Below are positions 26,298-34,046 of a DNA stretch of 64,000 nt, piece after piece. This stretch comes from Flavobacterium fluviatile. Lineage in GTDB: Bacteria; Bacteroidota; Bacteroidia; Flavobacteriales; Flavobacteriaceae. The translations under genes and the position numbers were made by a program. Below the pieces are notes generated by a model. That model was not told the origin of the DNA, did not search any database, and worked only from the letters and a program-made list of their open reading frames with translations. Position 1 is the stretch's first letter. The number at the start of each line of letters is the position of its first letter. The DNA is taken from assembly GCF_010645065.1 (NCBI RefSeq), contig NZ_JAADZW010000016.1, positions 1 to 64,000 of the forward strand. The letters are read 5' to 3'.

Positions 26298-27809
26298 ATG
26301 TCAAAAGTAATAGGAAAAGTTGCTCAAATCATTGGACCAGTAGTTGACGTAGTTTTCAACGGTAAGGATGTTGAACTTCCAAAAATTTATGATTCGTTAG
26401 AAGTCACAAAAAAAGACGGAACAATTTTAGTTCTTGAAGTACAATCTCACATTGGAGAAAACACTGTGCGTACAATCTCTATGGACTCTACGGACGGTTT
26501 GTCCAGAGGATATGAAGTAGTTGGAACAGGAAATCCAATCCAAATGCCAATCGGTCCGGATGTATATGGAAGATTATTTAATGTTGTTGGAGATGCCATT
26601 GACGGTTTAGGAGAATTGCCTAAAACTGGAGAAAACGGTCTGCCTATCCACAGACCAGCGCCAAAATTCGAAGATTTATCAACTTCATCTGAAGTTTTAT
26701 TCACAGGTATCAAAGTAATTGATTTGATCGAGCCTTACGCAAAAGGAGGAAAAATTGGATTGTTTGGTGGTGCAGGTGTTGGTAAAACAGTATTGATTCA
26801 GGAGCTGATCAACAATATCGCTAAAGGTCACGGTGGACTTTCGGTATTTGCTGGAGTAGGTGAAAGAACACGTGAAGGAAATGACTTGCTTCGTGAGATG
26901 TTAGAGTCAGGAATAATTAAATATGGTGAAGATTTCATGCACTCTATGGAAAATGGAGGATGGGATTTGTCTAAAGTAGATATGCCAGGAATGAGAGAGT
27001 CTAAAGCTACTTTCGTTTTCGGACAAATGAATGAGCCACCTGGAGCTCGTGCACGTGTGGCACTTTCAGGATTATCTATCGCTGAATATTTCCGTGATGG
27101 AGCCGGATCTGATCAGGGGAAAGATGTATTGTTCTTCGTTGATAACATCTTCCGTTTTACTCAGGCAGGTTCTGAGGTATCAGCGCTTTTAGGACGTATG
27201 CCATCTGCGGTAGGTTACCAGCCAACATTGGCAACTGAGATGGGTGCAATGCAAGAGCGTATTACCTCTACAAACAAAGGATCTATTACATCTGTACAGG
27301 CGGTTTACGTTCCTGCGGATGACTTAACTGACCCGGCGCCGGCTACAACTTTTGCGCACTTGGATGCAACTACAGTTTTGTCTCGTAAAATTGCAGAGTT
27401 AGGTATTTATCCTGCGGTTGACCCGTTAGACTCTACTTCAAGAATTTTAACTCCACATATCTTAGGAGATGAGCATTACAACTGTGCACAAAGAGTAAAA
27501 GAAATTCTTCAAAAATACAAACAATTACAGGATATCATCGCGATCTTAGGTATGGAAGAGTTATCTGAAGAAGATAAACTTGCTGTATCAAGAGCACGTC
27601 GTGTTCAGCGTTTCTTGTCTCAGCCATTCCACGTAGCTGAGCAGTTTACAGGTATCCCTGGTGTATTAGTTGATATTAAAGATACTATCAAAGGTTTCAA
27701 CATGATTATCGATGGTGAGTTAGATCACCTTCCGGAAGCTGCTTTCAACCTGAAAGGTTCTATTCAGGATGCTATCGAAGCCGGAGAAAAAATGTTGGCA
27801 GAAGCATAA
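26298..27809 (+). CDS. atpD: ATP synthase F1 subunit beta
   Basis: The 503-residue protein is the catalytic subunit of the F1 sector at the inner membrane. The P-loop GGAGVGKTVLIQELINN is at about residue 154, followed by the catalytic Glu in GVGERTREGNDL, and by ALSGLSIAEYFRD and LFFVDNIFRFTQAGSEVSALLGRMPSAVGYQPTL-type signatures. A perfect promoter precedes it and atpC follows after 81 bases. The other atp genes are not adjacent, so the operon is split, as I recall for other flavobacteria. Confidence 0.98.
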   Translation: MSKVIGKVAQIIGPVVDVVFNGKDVELPKIYDSLEVTKKDGTILVLEVQSHIGENTVRTISMDSTDGLSRGYEVVGTGNPIQMPIGPDVYGRLFNVVGDAIDGLGELPKTGENGLPIHRPAPKFEDLSTSSEVLFTGIKVIDLIEPYAKGGKIGLFGGAGVGKTVLIQELINNIAKGHGGLSVFAGVGERTREGNDLLREMLESGIIKYGEDFMHSMENGGWDLSKVDMPGMRESKATFVFGQMNEPPGARARVALSGLSIAEYFRDGAGSDQGKDVLFFVDNIFRFTQAGSEVSALLGRMPSAVGYQPTLATEMGAMQERITSTNKGSITSVQAVYVPADDLTDPAPATTFAHLDATTVLSRKIAELGIYPAVDPLDSTSRILTPHILGDEHYNCAQRVKEILQKYKQLQDIIAILGMEELSEEDKLAVSRARRVQRFLSQPFHVAEQFTGIPGVLVDIKDTIKGFNMIIDGELDHLPEAAFNLKGSIQDAIEAGEKMLAEA

Positions 27810-27829
27810 AAATAAAGTTAAACGTTAGA

Positions 27830-27885
27830 GGTTAGAAGTAAAATGTTTTTTATTTCTAACTTTTAACAAATAACTTCTAACTTAA
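27830..27885. repeat. Hairpin/direct repeat of GTTAGAAGT units between atpD and atpC
   Basis: GTTAGAAGTAAAA and TTTTATTTCTAAC form a stem with one mismatch, and a further AACTTCTAACTT follows. The unit occurs three times in about 60 bases. It separates two co-transcribed genes and may affect their relative expression; that is inference. Confidence 0.6.
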
Positions 27886-27890
27886 AAAAT

Positions 27891-28172
27891 ATGATTTTAG
27901 AAATAGTATCACCAGAAGCAAAATTATTTTCAGGAGAAGTAACCTCTGTTACATTGCCTGGAGTTGATGGAAGCTTTCAGATTTTGAATAATCACGCACC
28001 TATTGTTTCTATTCTGGAAAAAGGGACTATTAAAATTGCAGCAGCAAGCTTTAATTTTTCTAAGGAAGTAGCGGGTAAATTCACGAAAGTAAACGACCAG
28101 ACATACACATTGGATATCACGTCAGGTACTATCGAAATGAAAGACAATAAAATAATTGTTTTAGCAGACTAA
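27891..28172 (+). CDS. atpC: ATP synthase F1 subunit epsilon (short form)
   Basis: The 93-residue protein matches the N-terminal beta-sandwich of the epsilon subunit, with LEIVSPEAKLFSGEVTSVTLPG and GSFQILNNHAPIVSIL. The usual C-terminal helical hairpin (about 45 residues), which inhibits ATP hydrolysis in E. coli and Bacillus enzymes, is absent. The stop is followed by a good terminator, so the short form looks native. It is 81 bases after atpD. Confidence 0.95.
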   Translation: MILEIVSPEAKLFSGEVTSVTLPGVDGSFQILNNHAPIVSILEKGTIKIAAASFNFSKEVAGKFTKVNDQTYTLDITSGTIEMKDNKIIVLAD

Positions 28173-28195
28173 GACAATTTATAAATAAAAAATTT

Positions 28196-28225
28196 AAAGC
28201 CAGACAGCAATGTTTGGCTTTTTGT
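28196..28225 (+). terminator. Terminator after atpC
   Basis: AAAGCCA (28196-28202) pairs with TGGCTTT (28215-28221), extended by ACA/TGT, and the T run TTTTTGTTTT follows. Confidence 0.75.
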
Positions 28226-28229
28226 TTTA

Positions 28230-28306
28230 GGAGCAATTCCAGCTGTCCGCTTTATCTTTGCCTGCCTAAAGGAGGCAGGCAAAGGATGCCGCTTCCATCT
28301 GGGCTA
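28230..28306 (+). repeat. Dispersed hairpin element, copy 1 (12-bp stem, 5-base loop)
   Basis: The perfect stem CTTTGCCTGCCT (28256-28267) / AGGCAGGCAAAG (28273-28284) encloses AAAGG. The flanks GGAGC, TTCC, GCT, TCC, ATC before and GGAT, TTC, ATC, GGGCTA after the stem match copy 2 (36290-36369, opposite strand), while the inner seven stem pairs are entirely different there. Confidence 0.8.
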
Positions 28307-28313
28307 AAAATCA

Positions 28314-28330
28314 GAACTTCTAAGAAGTTC
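28314..28330. promoter_or_regulatory. Inverted repeat in the bioF promoter region (possible operator)
   Basis: GAACTTC-TAA-GAAGTTC is a perfect 7-bp inverted repeat at 28314-28330. A full-match -7 element TAACTTTG follows at 28344-28351, only 6 bases before the bioF ATG, and the palindrome covers the place where the -33 box would be. No TTG is present there, so an activator or repressor site is possible. It does not resemble the classical BirA operator. Confidence 0.4.
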
Positions 28331-28356
28331 AATCTGAAATTCATAACTTTGCTTTT

Positions 28357-29511
28357 ATGAAATTACCTGAAAATCTTATTCTAAAACTTGAAGCACGAAA
28401 GCAAAACAATTCGTTAAGACAATTACCAAGTTTTAACAACCTGGTTGATTTTTCTTCAAACGACTATATCGGATTTTCAAGATCTGAGGCTATTTTCAAA
28501 CAGGCACATCATTATTTAGTCGAAAATGAAATTATTCAGAATGGCGCAACAGGTTCGCGATTAATTTCCGGAAATCATTATCTATATCAAATTACAGAGA
28601 GTCTTATAGCAGAATTTCATGAAGCAGAATCAGCTCTAATTTTTAATTCAGGCTATGATGCCAATCTTGGTTTTTTTAGCGCTGTCCCGCAGCGAAATGA
28701 TGTTATTTTGTATGATGAACTCAGTCATGCTTCAATTCGCGATGGAATTTTAATGTCAAACGCTAAATCATACAAATTCAATCATAATGATTTTGAAGAT
28801 TTAGAACGGCTGATCACTAAATTTCAATTTTCTAAAACCCAAATTCCAACCAATATATACGTTGTTACAGAAACGGTTTTTTCAATGGATGGTGACAGCC
28901 CAAACCTGGAAGAATTAGTGCAGCTCACCGAAAAATACAATTGTTATCTGGTAGTTGACGAAGCACATACATTGGGCGTTTTTGGAGAAAAAGGCGAAGG
29001 ACTCGCACAGTATCTTAACTTACACAGTAAAATTTTTGCCCGGATTATGACTTTCGGAAAAGGTTTAGGATGTCACGGCGCTGTTGTTTTGGGAAGTACA
29101 AAACTAAAAGAATACCTTGTAAACTTTGTCCGAAGTTTTATTTACACAACAGGATTGTCTCCACATTCTGTCTCTACAATTTTAGTGGCGTATCAGCACT
29201 TAGAAACTGAAAAAGTAACAATTGACCAACTCCGTCAAAATATTGTATTCTTTAATCAGCAGAGAAATTTATTGGGCTTGAAGCCAATTTTTGTTCGCAG
29301 TAAATCAGCTATTCAATCAGCCATCATACCTGGTAATGAAAACGTAAAACACATTGCCCAGCAATTACAGGACAAAGGTTTTGACGTAAAACCAATTCTT
29401 TCTCCAACTGTTCCGGAGGGTCAGGAACGTCTTCGTTTTTGTATCCACAGTTATAACCCGGAGGAAGAAATTAATCAGGTTTTGGAACTTCTGAGGGATT
29501 TCGTTTTTTAG
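28357..29511 (+). CDS. bioF: 8-amino-7-oxononanoate synthase (KAPA synthase)
   Basis: The 384-residue protein is a PLP-dependent alpha-oxoamine synthase that condenses pimeloyl thioester with alanine, the first ring-forming step of biotin synthesis. Motifs include FSSNDYIGFS, NGATGSRLISGNH, DELSHASIRDG, VVDEAHTLGVFG and the PLP Lys235 in TFGKGLGCHGA. Assignment to bioF rather than a related synthase is supported by bioD and bioA downstream on the same strand, although a four-gene-length interval with a TraB-sigma cassette separates them. A -7 element lies 6 bases before the ATG, so the transcript may be nearly leaderless. Confidence 0.93.
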   Translation: MKLPENLILKLEARKQNNSLRQLPSFNNLVDFSSNDYIGFSRSEAIFKQAHHYLVENEIIQNGATGSRLISGNHYLYQITESLIAEFHEAESALIFNSGYDANLGFFSAVPQRNDVILYDELSHASIRDGILMSNAKSYKFNHNDFEDLERLITKFQFSKTQIPTNIYVVTETVFSMDGDSPNLEELVQLTEKYNCYLVVDEAHTLGVFGEKGEGLAQYLNLHSKIFARIMTFGKGLGCHGAVVLGSTKLKEYLVNFVRSFIYTTGLSPHSVSTILVAYQHLETEKVTIDQLRQNIVFFNQQRNLLGLKPIFVRSKSAIQSAIIPGNENVKHIAQQLQDKGFDVKPILSPTVPEGQERLRFCIHSYNPEEEINQVLELLRDFVF

Positions 29512-29519
29512 TTTAAATT

Positions 29520-29607
29520 ATTTCACAGAGTTACACAAAGTAGCACAGAGATACGCAAATATTTTTTGTGAATCTCTGTTTTTGCTTCGTAGATCTCTGC
29601 GAACCAA
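29520..29607. repeat. Dispersed CACAGAG / CTCTGCGAA-type repeat
   Basis: The region holds CACAGAGTTACACAAAG and CACAGAGATACGCAAA, answered by inverted GTGAATCTCTG and AGATCTCTGCGAA. Similar sequence is found at 31768-31862, 33998-34035, 49524-49565 and 56853-56897. No coding potential is seen. Confidence 0.7.
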
Positions 29608-29645
29608 CCGTATGCTTTAAATTTTTCAAAAAGTTTAAATTTTTT

Positions 29646-29667
29646 GTAACGTTTCTGTTATTCTATC
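29646..29667 (+). promoter_or_regulatory. Candidate ECF-type promoter before the TraB / sigma cassette
   Basis: GTAACGTTT at 29646-29654 and TCTATC at 29662-29667 resemble the -35 (GTAAC) and -10 (CGTC/CTATC-like) elements recognised by extracytoplasmic-function sigma factors. It lies 62 bases before the TraB gene, which begins the unit encoding an ECF sigma factor. Autoregulation is inferred. Confidence 0.4.
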
Positions 29668-29728
29668 ACTTACAAGTTGTAATCAAAATAAAAAGAGTTT
29701 CTATCATCAACTTAAATCAATCAATAAA

Positions 29729-30592
29729 ATGAAAAATTTACTTAAATCAGTAATAATTGTAGTTGCAATTATTTTGGGCTTATCAATTCAGGCTCAAACA
29801 AAATCTCCAAAACTTGAAAATTCTCTTTTGTGGGAGATTTCAGGGAACGGTTTATCAAAACCTTCCTATTTGTACGGAACCATACACATGATTTGCGGAT
29901 CAGATTATTTTCTTTCAGATAAAACGAAGAAAGCATTTGAAGCATCAGAGAAATTAGTTTTAGAAATTGATATGTCTGATCCTAAAGAAATGAATGATAT
30001 GCAGCAAATGGCAATGGGAAAAGAACCTCTTAGCAAAACACTAAGTGCTCCGGATTTATTAAAACTGGATAATATACTGCAAAAAAAGACGGGAATGAGC
30101 ATTCAGCAAGTGGATAGTTATAGCTTATTCACGATTATGAGTTTAGTGATGGTGAAAAGCTTTGGCTGTAATGATTTAAAATTCTATGAAATGAACTTTA
30201 TTGAAACAGCCAAACAACGAAACCTTCCAATTATGGGCCTTGAAACCGTGAAAGAGCAAATGAATATGTTTGAAAATGCTTATTCTGATACTGAAATGAT
30301 CCAAATGCTGGAAGAATTCAGCAAAGAAGAAACAGATAAACTGGTAGCAAAATACAAAGAAGAAAACATCAATTCCCTGTATGATATGATTACTGATGAA
30401 AAAATGATAACTGAAGAAACCAAAAAAGCAATTCTAGACAACAGGAATCAAAATTGGCTTAAAACAATACCTGCAGTAATTAAAAAAGAAAGCACATTCA
30501 TCGCAGTAGGATCAGCACATTTAGCCAGTGATTTAGGCCTGATTAATTTATTGAGAAAAGCGGGTTACACCGTTAAACCAGTAATGAACTAG
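29729..30592 (+). CDS. TraB/GumN family protein, secreted
   Basis: The 287-residue protein has a signal peptide (to about residue 22) and a TraB/GumN domain (PF01963). The first conserved motif is YLYGTIHM at about 51, with a Glu in LVLEIDMSD, and the C-terminal motif is VGSAHLASDLGLINLLRKAG. The fold is related to metal-dependent TIKI-type proteases, so proteolysis outside the cytoplasm is possible but unproven. Its stop is 7 bases before the start of the ECF sigma gene, and a membrane protein gene overlaps that one, so the three form an operon. It may belong to the signal-sensing side of that sigma factor. Confidence 0.9.
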   Translation: MKNLLKSVIIVVAIILGLSIQAQTKSPKLENSLLWEISGNGLSKPSYLYGTIHMICGSDYFLSDKTKKAFEASEKLVLEIDMSDPKEMNDMQQMAMGKEPLSKTLSAPDLLKLDNILQKKTGMSIQQVDSYSLFTIMSLVMVKSFGCNDLKFYEMNFIETAKQRNLPIMGLETVKEQMNMFENAYSDTEMIQMLEEFSKEETDKLVAKYKEENINSLYDMITDEKMITEETKKAILDNRNQNWLKTIPAVIKKESTFIAVGSAHLASDLGLINLLRKAGYTVKPVMN

Positions 30593-30599
30593 AACAGCT

Positions 30600-31103
30600 T
30601 TGAAAGAAAAAGAACAAGCGTTTTTAAACCGGATAGAAAATCACAAAGGAATTCTGTACAAAGTCTCCAGGATGTATATGGACAATCACGACGATCAGCA
30701 GGATTTGTTTCAGGAGATTGTTTGCCAGCTTTGGAAATCGTATGATTCCTTCAGAAACGAAAGTCAGTTTTCGACCTGGATGTATCGTGTGGCAGTCAAT
30801 ACAGCTATTGTTTTCCTTCGAAAAGAAAAGCGAAAAGTGGACAAATATGAAATTGCTTCAGAAAACATCAAAGATGATGAGGGCGACTCCCATATCAAAG
30901 AAAGTCAGATCGATCATTTTTATAAGGCAGTTCAAAAACTGGAAAAGATTGATAAAGCTATTATTTTCTATCAACTGGAGGGATTTTCTCATAAGGAAAT
31001 TGGCGAGAATCTCGGAATTTCAGAGGGAAATGCCAGAGTCAAGCTAAATAGGGCAAAAGAAAAATTAAAAGAAATAATTAAAAATCAGGGATATGGATTT
31101 TAA
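30600..31103 (+). CDS. ECF-type RNA polymerase sigma factor
   Basis: The 167-residue protein has sigma region 2 at about 20-85 (DDQQDLFQEIVCQLWKSYDS, STWMYRVAVNTAI) and region 4 at about 110-160 (LEGFSHKEIGENLGISEGNARVKLNRAK). No region 1 or 3 is present, as expected for the ECF group. The start is a TTG at 30600; the next in-frame ATG would remove 24 residues and part of region 2. The gene lies 7 bases after the TraB gene and overlaps the next gene by 11 bases. The overlapping downstream membrane protein is a candidate anti-sigma factor. Confidence 0.93.
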   Translation: MKEKEQAFLNRIENHKGILYKVSRMYMDNHDDQQDLFQEIVCQLWKSYDSFRNESQFSTWMYRVAVNTAIVFLRKEKRKVDKYEIASENIKDDEGDSHIKESQIDHFYKAVQKLEKIDKAIIFYQLEGFSHKEIGENLGISEGNARVKLNRAKEKLKEIIKNQGYGF

Positions 31104-31707
31104 CGATATACAAAACGCATGGAATAACGAAAAGACCGATAATGTTGTTCTTCCCGATAATTTAGAAAAAATACAATCGGCAAATACGCCATTAGACAGA
31201 ATCAGAAGAAATTTAAAAAATGAATTTATTTATCAAATTTGTTCAATTGTATTAGTTGGATTTGTTCCTTTAATGTACGATTTTCCAGAAAAAATGACAA
31301 CCTTATATTACCTTCTTTTTAGTTTTTATGTGGCTGTATGTGCCTACTATTTATTTAAGTTTTATGTGTTTTACAAAAGATTAAGCTCACTTACCTTAAA
31401 AACAAAAGACAATTTATATGAAACTTACTTCGATATAAGGTTAAATATGGAGTTGTATAAAACCTTTGGATTTGCCTTAACGCCATTTTTAATTCTGTAT
31501 CTGATAAGTTTTCTTTATTTTGAATTTTCTAAAATTCCGGGTTTTATCTCTAAAGAATTTACTAATTATCAATTGATAGCATTTTTTTCGATTGTGGTTT
31601 TCAGCATGCTTTTTATGGGAATTATTTTAGAATGGTGGGTTCATAAATTCTACGGAAAATATGCCAAAGAAATTAGAAAAGTCATAGACGAACTGAAAGA
31701 AGAATAA
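31093..31707 (+). CDS. Four-helix membrane protein overlapping the ECF sigma gene (candidate anti-sigma)
   Basis: The 204-residue protein has a cytoplasmic N-terminus of about 50 residues and four predicted membrane helices near 48-65, 72-92, 122-143 and 162-182. The N-terminal MDFNDIQNAWNNEK resembles the start I know from small membrane proteins encoded beside flavobacterial ECF sigma factors. No zinc anti-sigma motif is visible. It overlaps the sigma gene by 11 bases, so the two are made together. An anti-sigma role is inferred from position only. Confidence 0.75.
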   Translation: MDFNDIQNAWNNEKTDNVVLPDNLEKIQSANTPLDRIRRNLKNEFIYQICSIVLVGFVPLMYDFPEKMTTLYYLLFSFYVAVCAYYLFKFYVFYKRLSSLTLKTKDNLYETYFDIRLNMELYKTFGFALTPFLILYLISFLYFEFSKIPGFISKEFTNYQLIAFFSIVVFSMLFMGIILEWWVHKFYGKYAKEIRKVIDELKEE

Positions 31708-31713
31708 AAACAG

Positions 31714-31745
31714 AACCCATCGTAATTGATGGGTTTGTATTTTTA
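31714..31745 (+). terminator. Terminator after the sigma / membrane protein cassette
   Basis: AACCCATC (31714-31721) pairs with GATGGGTT (31728-31735) around a six-base loop, and TGTATTTTTATT follows. Confidence 0.75.
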
Positions 31746-31767
31746 TTGGTATTTTTGCGGGAAATAT

Positions 31768-31862
31768 TACACAGAGATTCGCAGAGTAGAAGCAGAGATT
31801 CACAAAAACTATTAATGCTTTGTGTTGCTTTGTGTCTTCTTTGCGAATCTCTGCGAAACAAC
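31768..31862. repeat. Dispersed CACAGAGATTCGCAG-type inverted repeat before bioD
   Basis: CAGAGATTCGCA (31772-31783) has a perfect inverted partner TGCGAATCTCTG (31842-31853). Between them are repeated CTTTGTGTTG and CTTTGTGTCTTC units. It belongs to the same family as 29520-29607 and ends 8 bases before the bioD ATG. Confidence 0.75.
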
Positions 31863-31869
31863 AAATCTC

Positions 31870-32490
31870 ATGAAAATATTTATTACAGGAATTTCAACTG
31901 ATGTGGGCAAAACGATAACTTCTGCTATCGTAGTTGAGGCTTTAGAAGCAGATTACTGGAAACCGGTTCAGGCCGGCGATTTAGACAATTCGGACAGTCA
32001 TAAAATAAAAGCCCGGATTTCTAATTCAAAAACAAAAATCTTCGAAAACAGTTACAAACTAAATACACCAGCCAGTCCTCATCTGGCTGCTGAAATTGAT
32101 GGAATTTTAATTGATTTAAATGAAATTCAGGAACCTGTAACTGAGAACCATCTCGTTATTGAAGGCGCAGGTGGTATTTTTGTTCCGCTAAACGAAAAAG
32201 ATACTATTGCAGATTTGATTCAGCCCGATTATAAAGTAATTGTAGTATCAAGACATTATTTAGGCAGCATCAATCATACACTATTAACGATTGAGGCCAT
32301 TCAGAATAGGGGTTTTCAGGTTTCCGGAATCATCTTTAGCGGAAGCGAAAATAAATCAACCGAAAGCCTGATCCTAAATAAAACCGGAATTAAATGCATT
32401 GGAAGAATTGACGAAGAACCGTATTTCGACGAAAATATAATTAAAGAATATGCCGATTTGTTTCGGGAAAATCTTTTACAACTTCAATAA
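31870..32490 (+). CDS. bioD: ATP-dependent dethiobiotin synthetase
   Basis: The protein closes the ureido ring of dethiobiotin from 7,8-diaminopelargonate, CO2 and ATP. From the ATG at 31870 it is 206 residues beginning MKIFITGISTDVGKTITSA, which holds the P-loop; a longer frame from 31822 reads through the repeat upstream and is not the natural start. YWKPVQAGD and VIEGAGGIFVPLN are diagnostic. bioA follows 62 bases downstream. Confidence 0.95.
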   Translation: MKIFITGISTDVGKTITSAIVVEALEADYWKPVQAGDLDNSDSHKIKARISNSKTKIFENSYKLNTPASPHLAAEIDGILIDLNEIQEPVTENHLVIEGAGGIFVPLNEKDTIADLIQPDYKVIVVSRHYLGSINHTLLTIEAIQNRGFQVSGIIFSGSENKSTESLILNKTGIKCIGRIDEEPYFDENIIKEYADLFRENLLQLQ

Positions 32491-32552
32491 CAATTTCAAA
32501 AATCAATTTCGAATCTGAAATCGTTAATCAAAAATTTAAAATCATCAATCGT

Positions 32553-33824
32553 ATGACTTTACAGGAAAAAGACAGCCAATATCTCTGGCATCCTTATACA
32601 CAGCACAAAACTTCGCAAACACCAATCGTTATTTCGAGAGGTGAAGGCGCCTTGCTTTGGGACGAAAACAACAAAGAATACATCGATGCCATTGCTTCCT
32701 GGTGGGTAAATCCGTTTGGACATAGTAACAAATTTATTGCCGATGCAATTTACAAACAGCTCACAACTCTGGAACATGTACTGTTTGGTGGTTTTACGCA
32801 CGAACCCGCCATCAAAGTAGCCGAAAAATTAATGGAAATTTTACCAAAGAACCAGCAGAAAATTTTCTTTTCTGACAATGGATCAACTGCAGTCGAAGTT
32901 GCCATAAAAGTCGCATTACAGTATTTTTTCAATAAAGGCGAAAAACGCACCACGATAATCGCTTTTGAAAATGCATTTCATGGCGATACATTTGCGGCAA
33001 TGGCAGCAAGCGGAATTTCTTTCTACACCCAGGCATTTCAGGGAATGTTTATAGATGTTGTCCGGATTCCGGTTCCGGTAAAAGGTCAGGAACAAGTAAG
33101 TTTTGAGGCTCTGGAAAATGCAATTCAGCATCATAATTGTGCCGGATTTATTTTTGAACCTCTCGTTCAGGGCGCAGCCGGAATGGTAATGTATGAACCC
33201 GAAGCTTTGGCAAAACTGATTACAATTTGCAAAAAAAACGACGTTTTAACCATTGCTGATGAAGTAATGACTGGATTTGGAAAAACCGGAAAAACCTTTG
33301 CAATGGACTATGTTGCTGAAGTTCCGGATATGATGTGTTTATCCAAAGCACTGACAGGAGGAACAATTCCGATGGCGATAACCACTTTTACTCAGAACGT
33401 TTTTCATGCTTTTTATGATGACGACATCAATAAAGCTCTATTTCACGGTCATACTTTTACAGCAAACCCAACAGGCTGTGCAGCGGCTTTGGCCAGTATC
33501 GAGTTATTACAACAAGATGAAATGCAGGTTAATATTCAAAGAATCACCCAGAATCATTTAGCATTCCAGAAGAAAATTGAAAATCATCCCAAAGTAATTA
33601 CCGCCAGAACATTAGGAGTTATTTTCGCAGTCGAAATTAAATCTGATTCTGAGGAAAGTTATTATGGCTCGATGCGTACCAAATTGTATAATTTTTTTAT
33701 CGAAAAAGGTGTTGTTTTACGTCCGGTAGGAAACATCGTTTATGTTTTACCTCCTTACATAATGACAGACGAACAGCTTCAAAAGGTTTATAAAACCATC
33801 GAAGAGGCTATTGAAATGGTATAA
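32553..33824 (+). CDS. bioA: Adenosylmethionine-8-amino-7-oxononanoate aminotransferase (DAPA synthase)
   Basis: The 423-residue protein is a class III PLP aminotransferase that converts KAPA to 7,8-diaminopelargonate. The N-terminal LWHPYTQHKTS and WWVNPFGHS are characteristic of BioA. Others are FSDNGSTAVEVAIKVALQYF, FHGDTFAAMAASG, TIADEVMTGFGKTG and the PLP Lys265 in LSKALTGG. It acts between BioF and BioD in the pathway; all three are encoded within this 5.5-kb segment. bioB is not in the window. Confidence 0.97.
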   Translation: MTLQEKDSQYLWHPYTQHKTSQTPIVISRGEGALLWDENNKEYIDAIASWWVNPFGHSNKFIADAIYKQLTTLEHVLFGGFTHEPAIKVAEKLMEILPKNQQKIFFSDNGSTAVEVAIKVALQYFFNKGEKRTTIIAFENAFHGDTFAAMAASGISFYTQAFQGMFIDVVRIPVPVKGQEQVSFEALENAIQHHNCAGFIFEPLVQGAAGMVMYEPEALAKLITICKKNDVLTIADEVMTGFGKTGKTFAMDYVAEVPDMMCLSKALTGGTIPMAITTFTQNVFHAFYDDDINKALFHGHTFTANPTGCAAALASIELLQQDEMQVNIQRITQNHLAFQKKIENHPKVITARTLGVIFAVEIKSDSEESYYGSMRTKLYNFFIEKGVVLRPVGNIVYVLPPYIMTDEQLQKVYKTIEEAIEMV

Positions 33825-33880
33825 TTTTTTAACCATATAAGTGATATAAGTTCATTTAACTTTGCCTCGAATACCTTACT

Positions 33881-33942
33881 GTTATCCTGAATGTAGTCGA
33901 ACGCTTATGAAAACAAAGACTTCGACTACGCTCAGCCAGACA
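33881..33942. repeat. Dispersed TCCTGAATGTAGTCGAA / CTTCGACTACGCTCAG inverted repeat
   Basis: Two arms of the family also seen at 5872-5898, 6052-6140 and 36407-36435 face each other here (TATCCTGAATGTAGTCGA and CTTCGACTACGCTCAGCCAG). The region lies in the 222-base gap before the ketosynthase gene. Confidence 0.7.
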
Positions 33943-34046
33943 TAGAATTGTATATAAACTTAAATCACTTTTATGGTTTAATTTTTATTTAAAAGCCTGC
34001 CAACTTTGCCTAAACTTTTGCGAACTTTGCGGTTAAATAAAAAAAA

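Noticed and set aside
30718..31047. Plus-strand ORF of 109 residues in another frame
   Set aside because: It overlaps the ECF sigma factor, whose regions 2 and 4 are intact in the main frame.
31822..31869. N-terminal extension of bioD
   Set aside because: The added residues are translated from the dispersed repeat, and the family start MKIFITGIS is at 31870.
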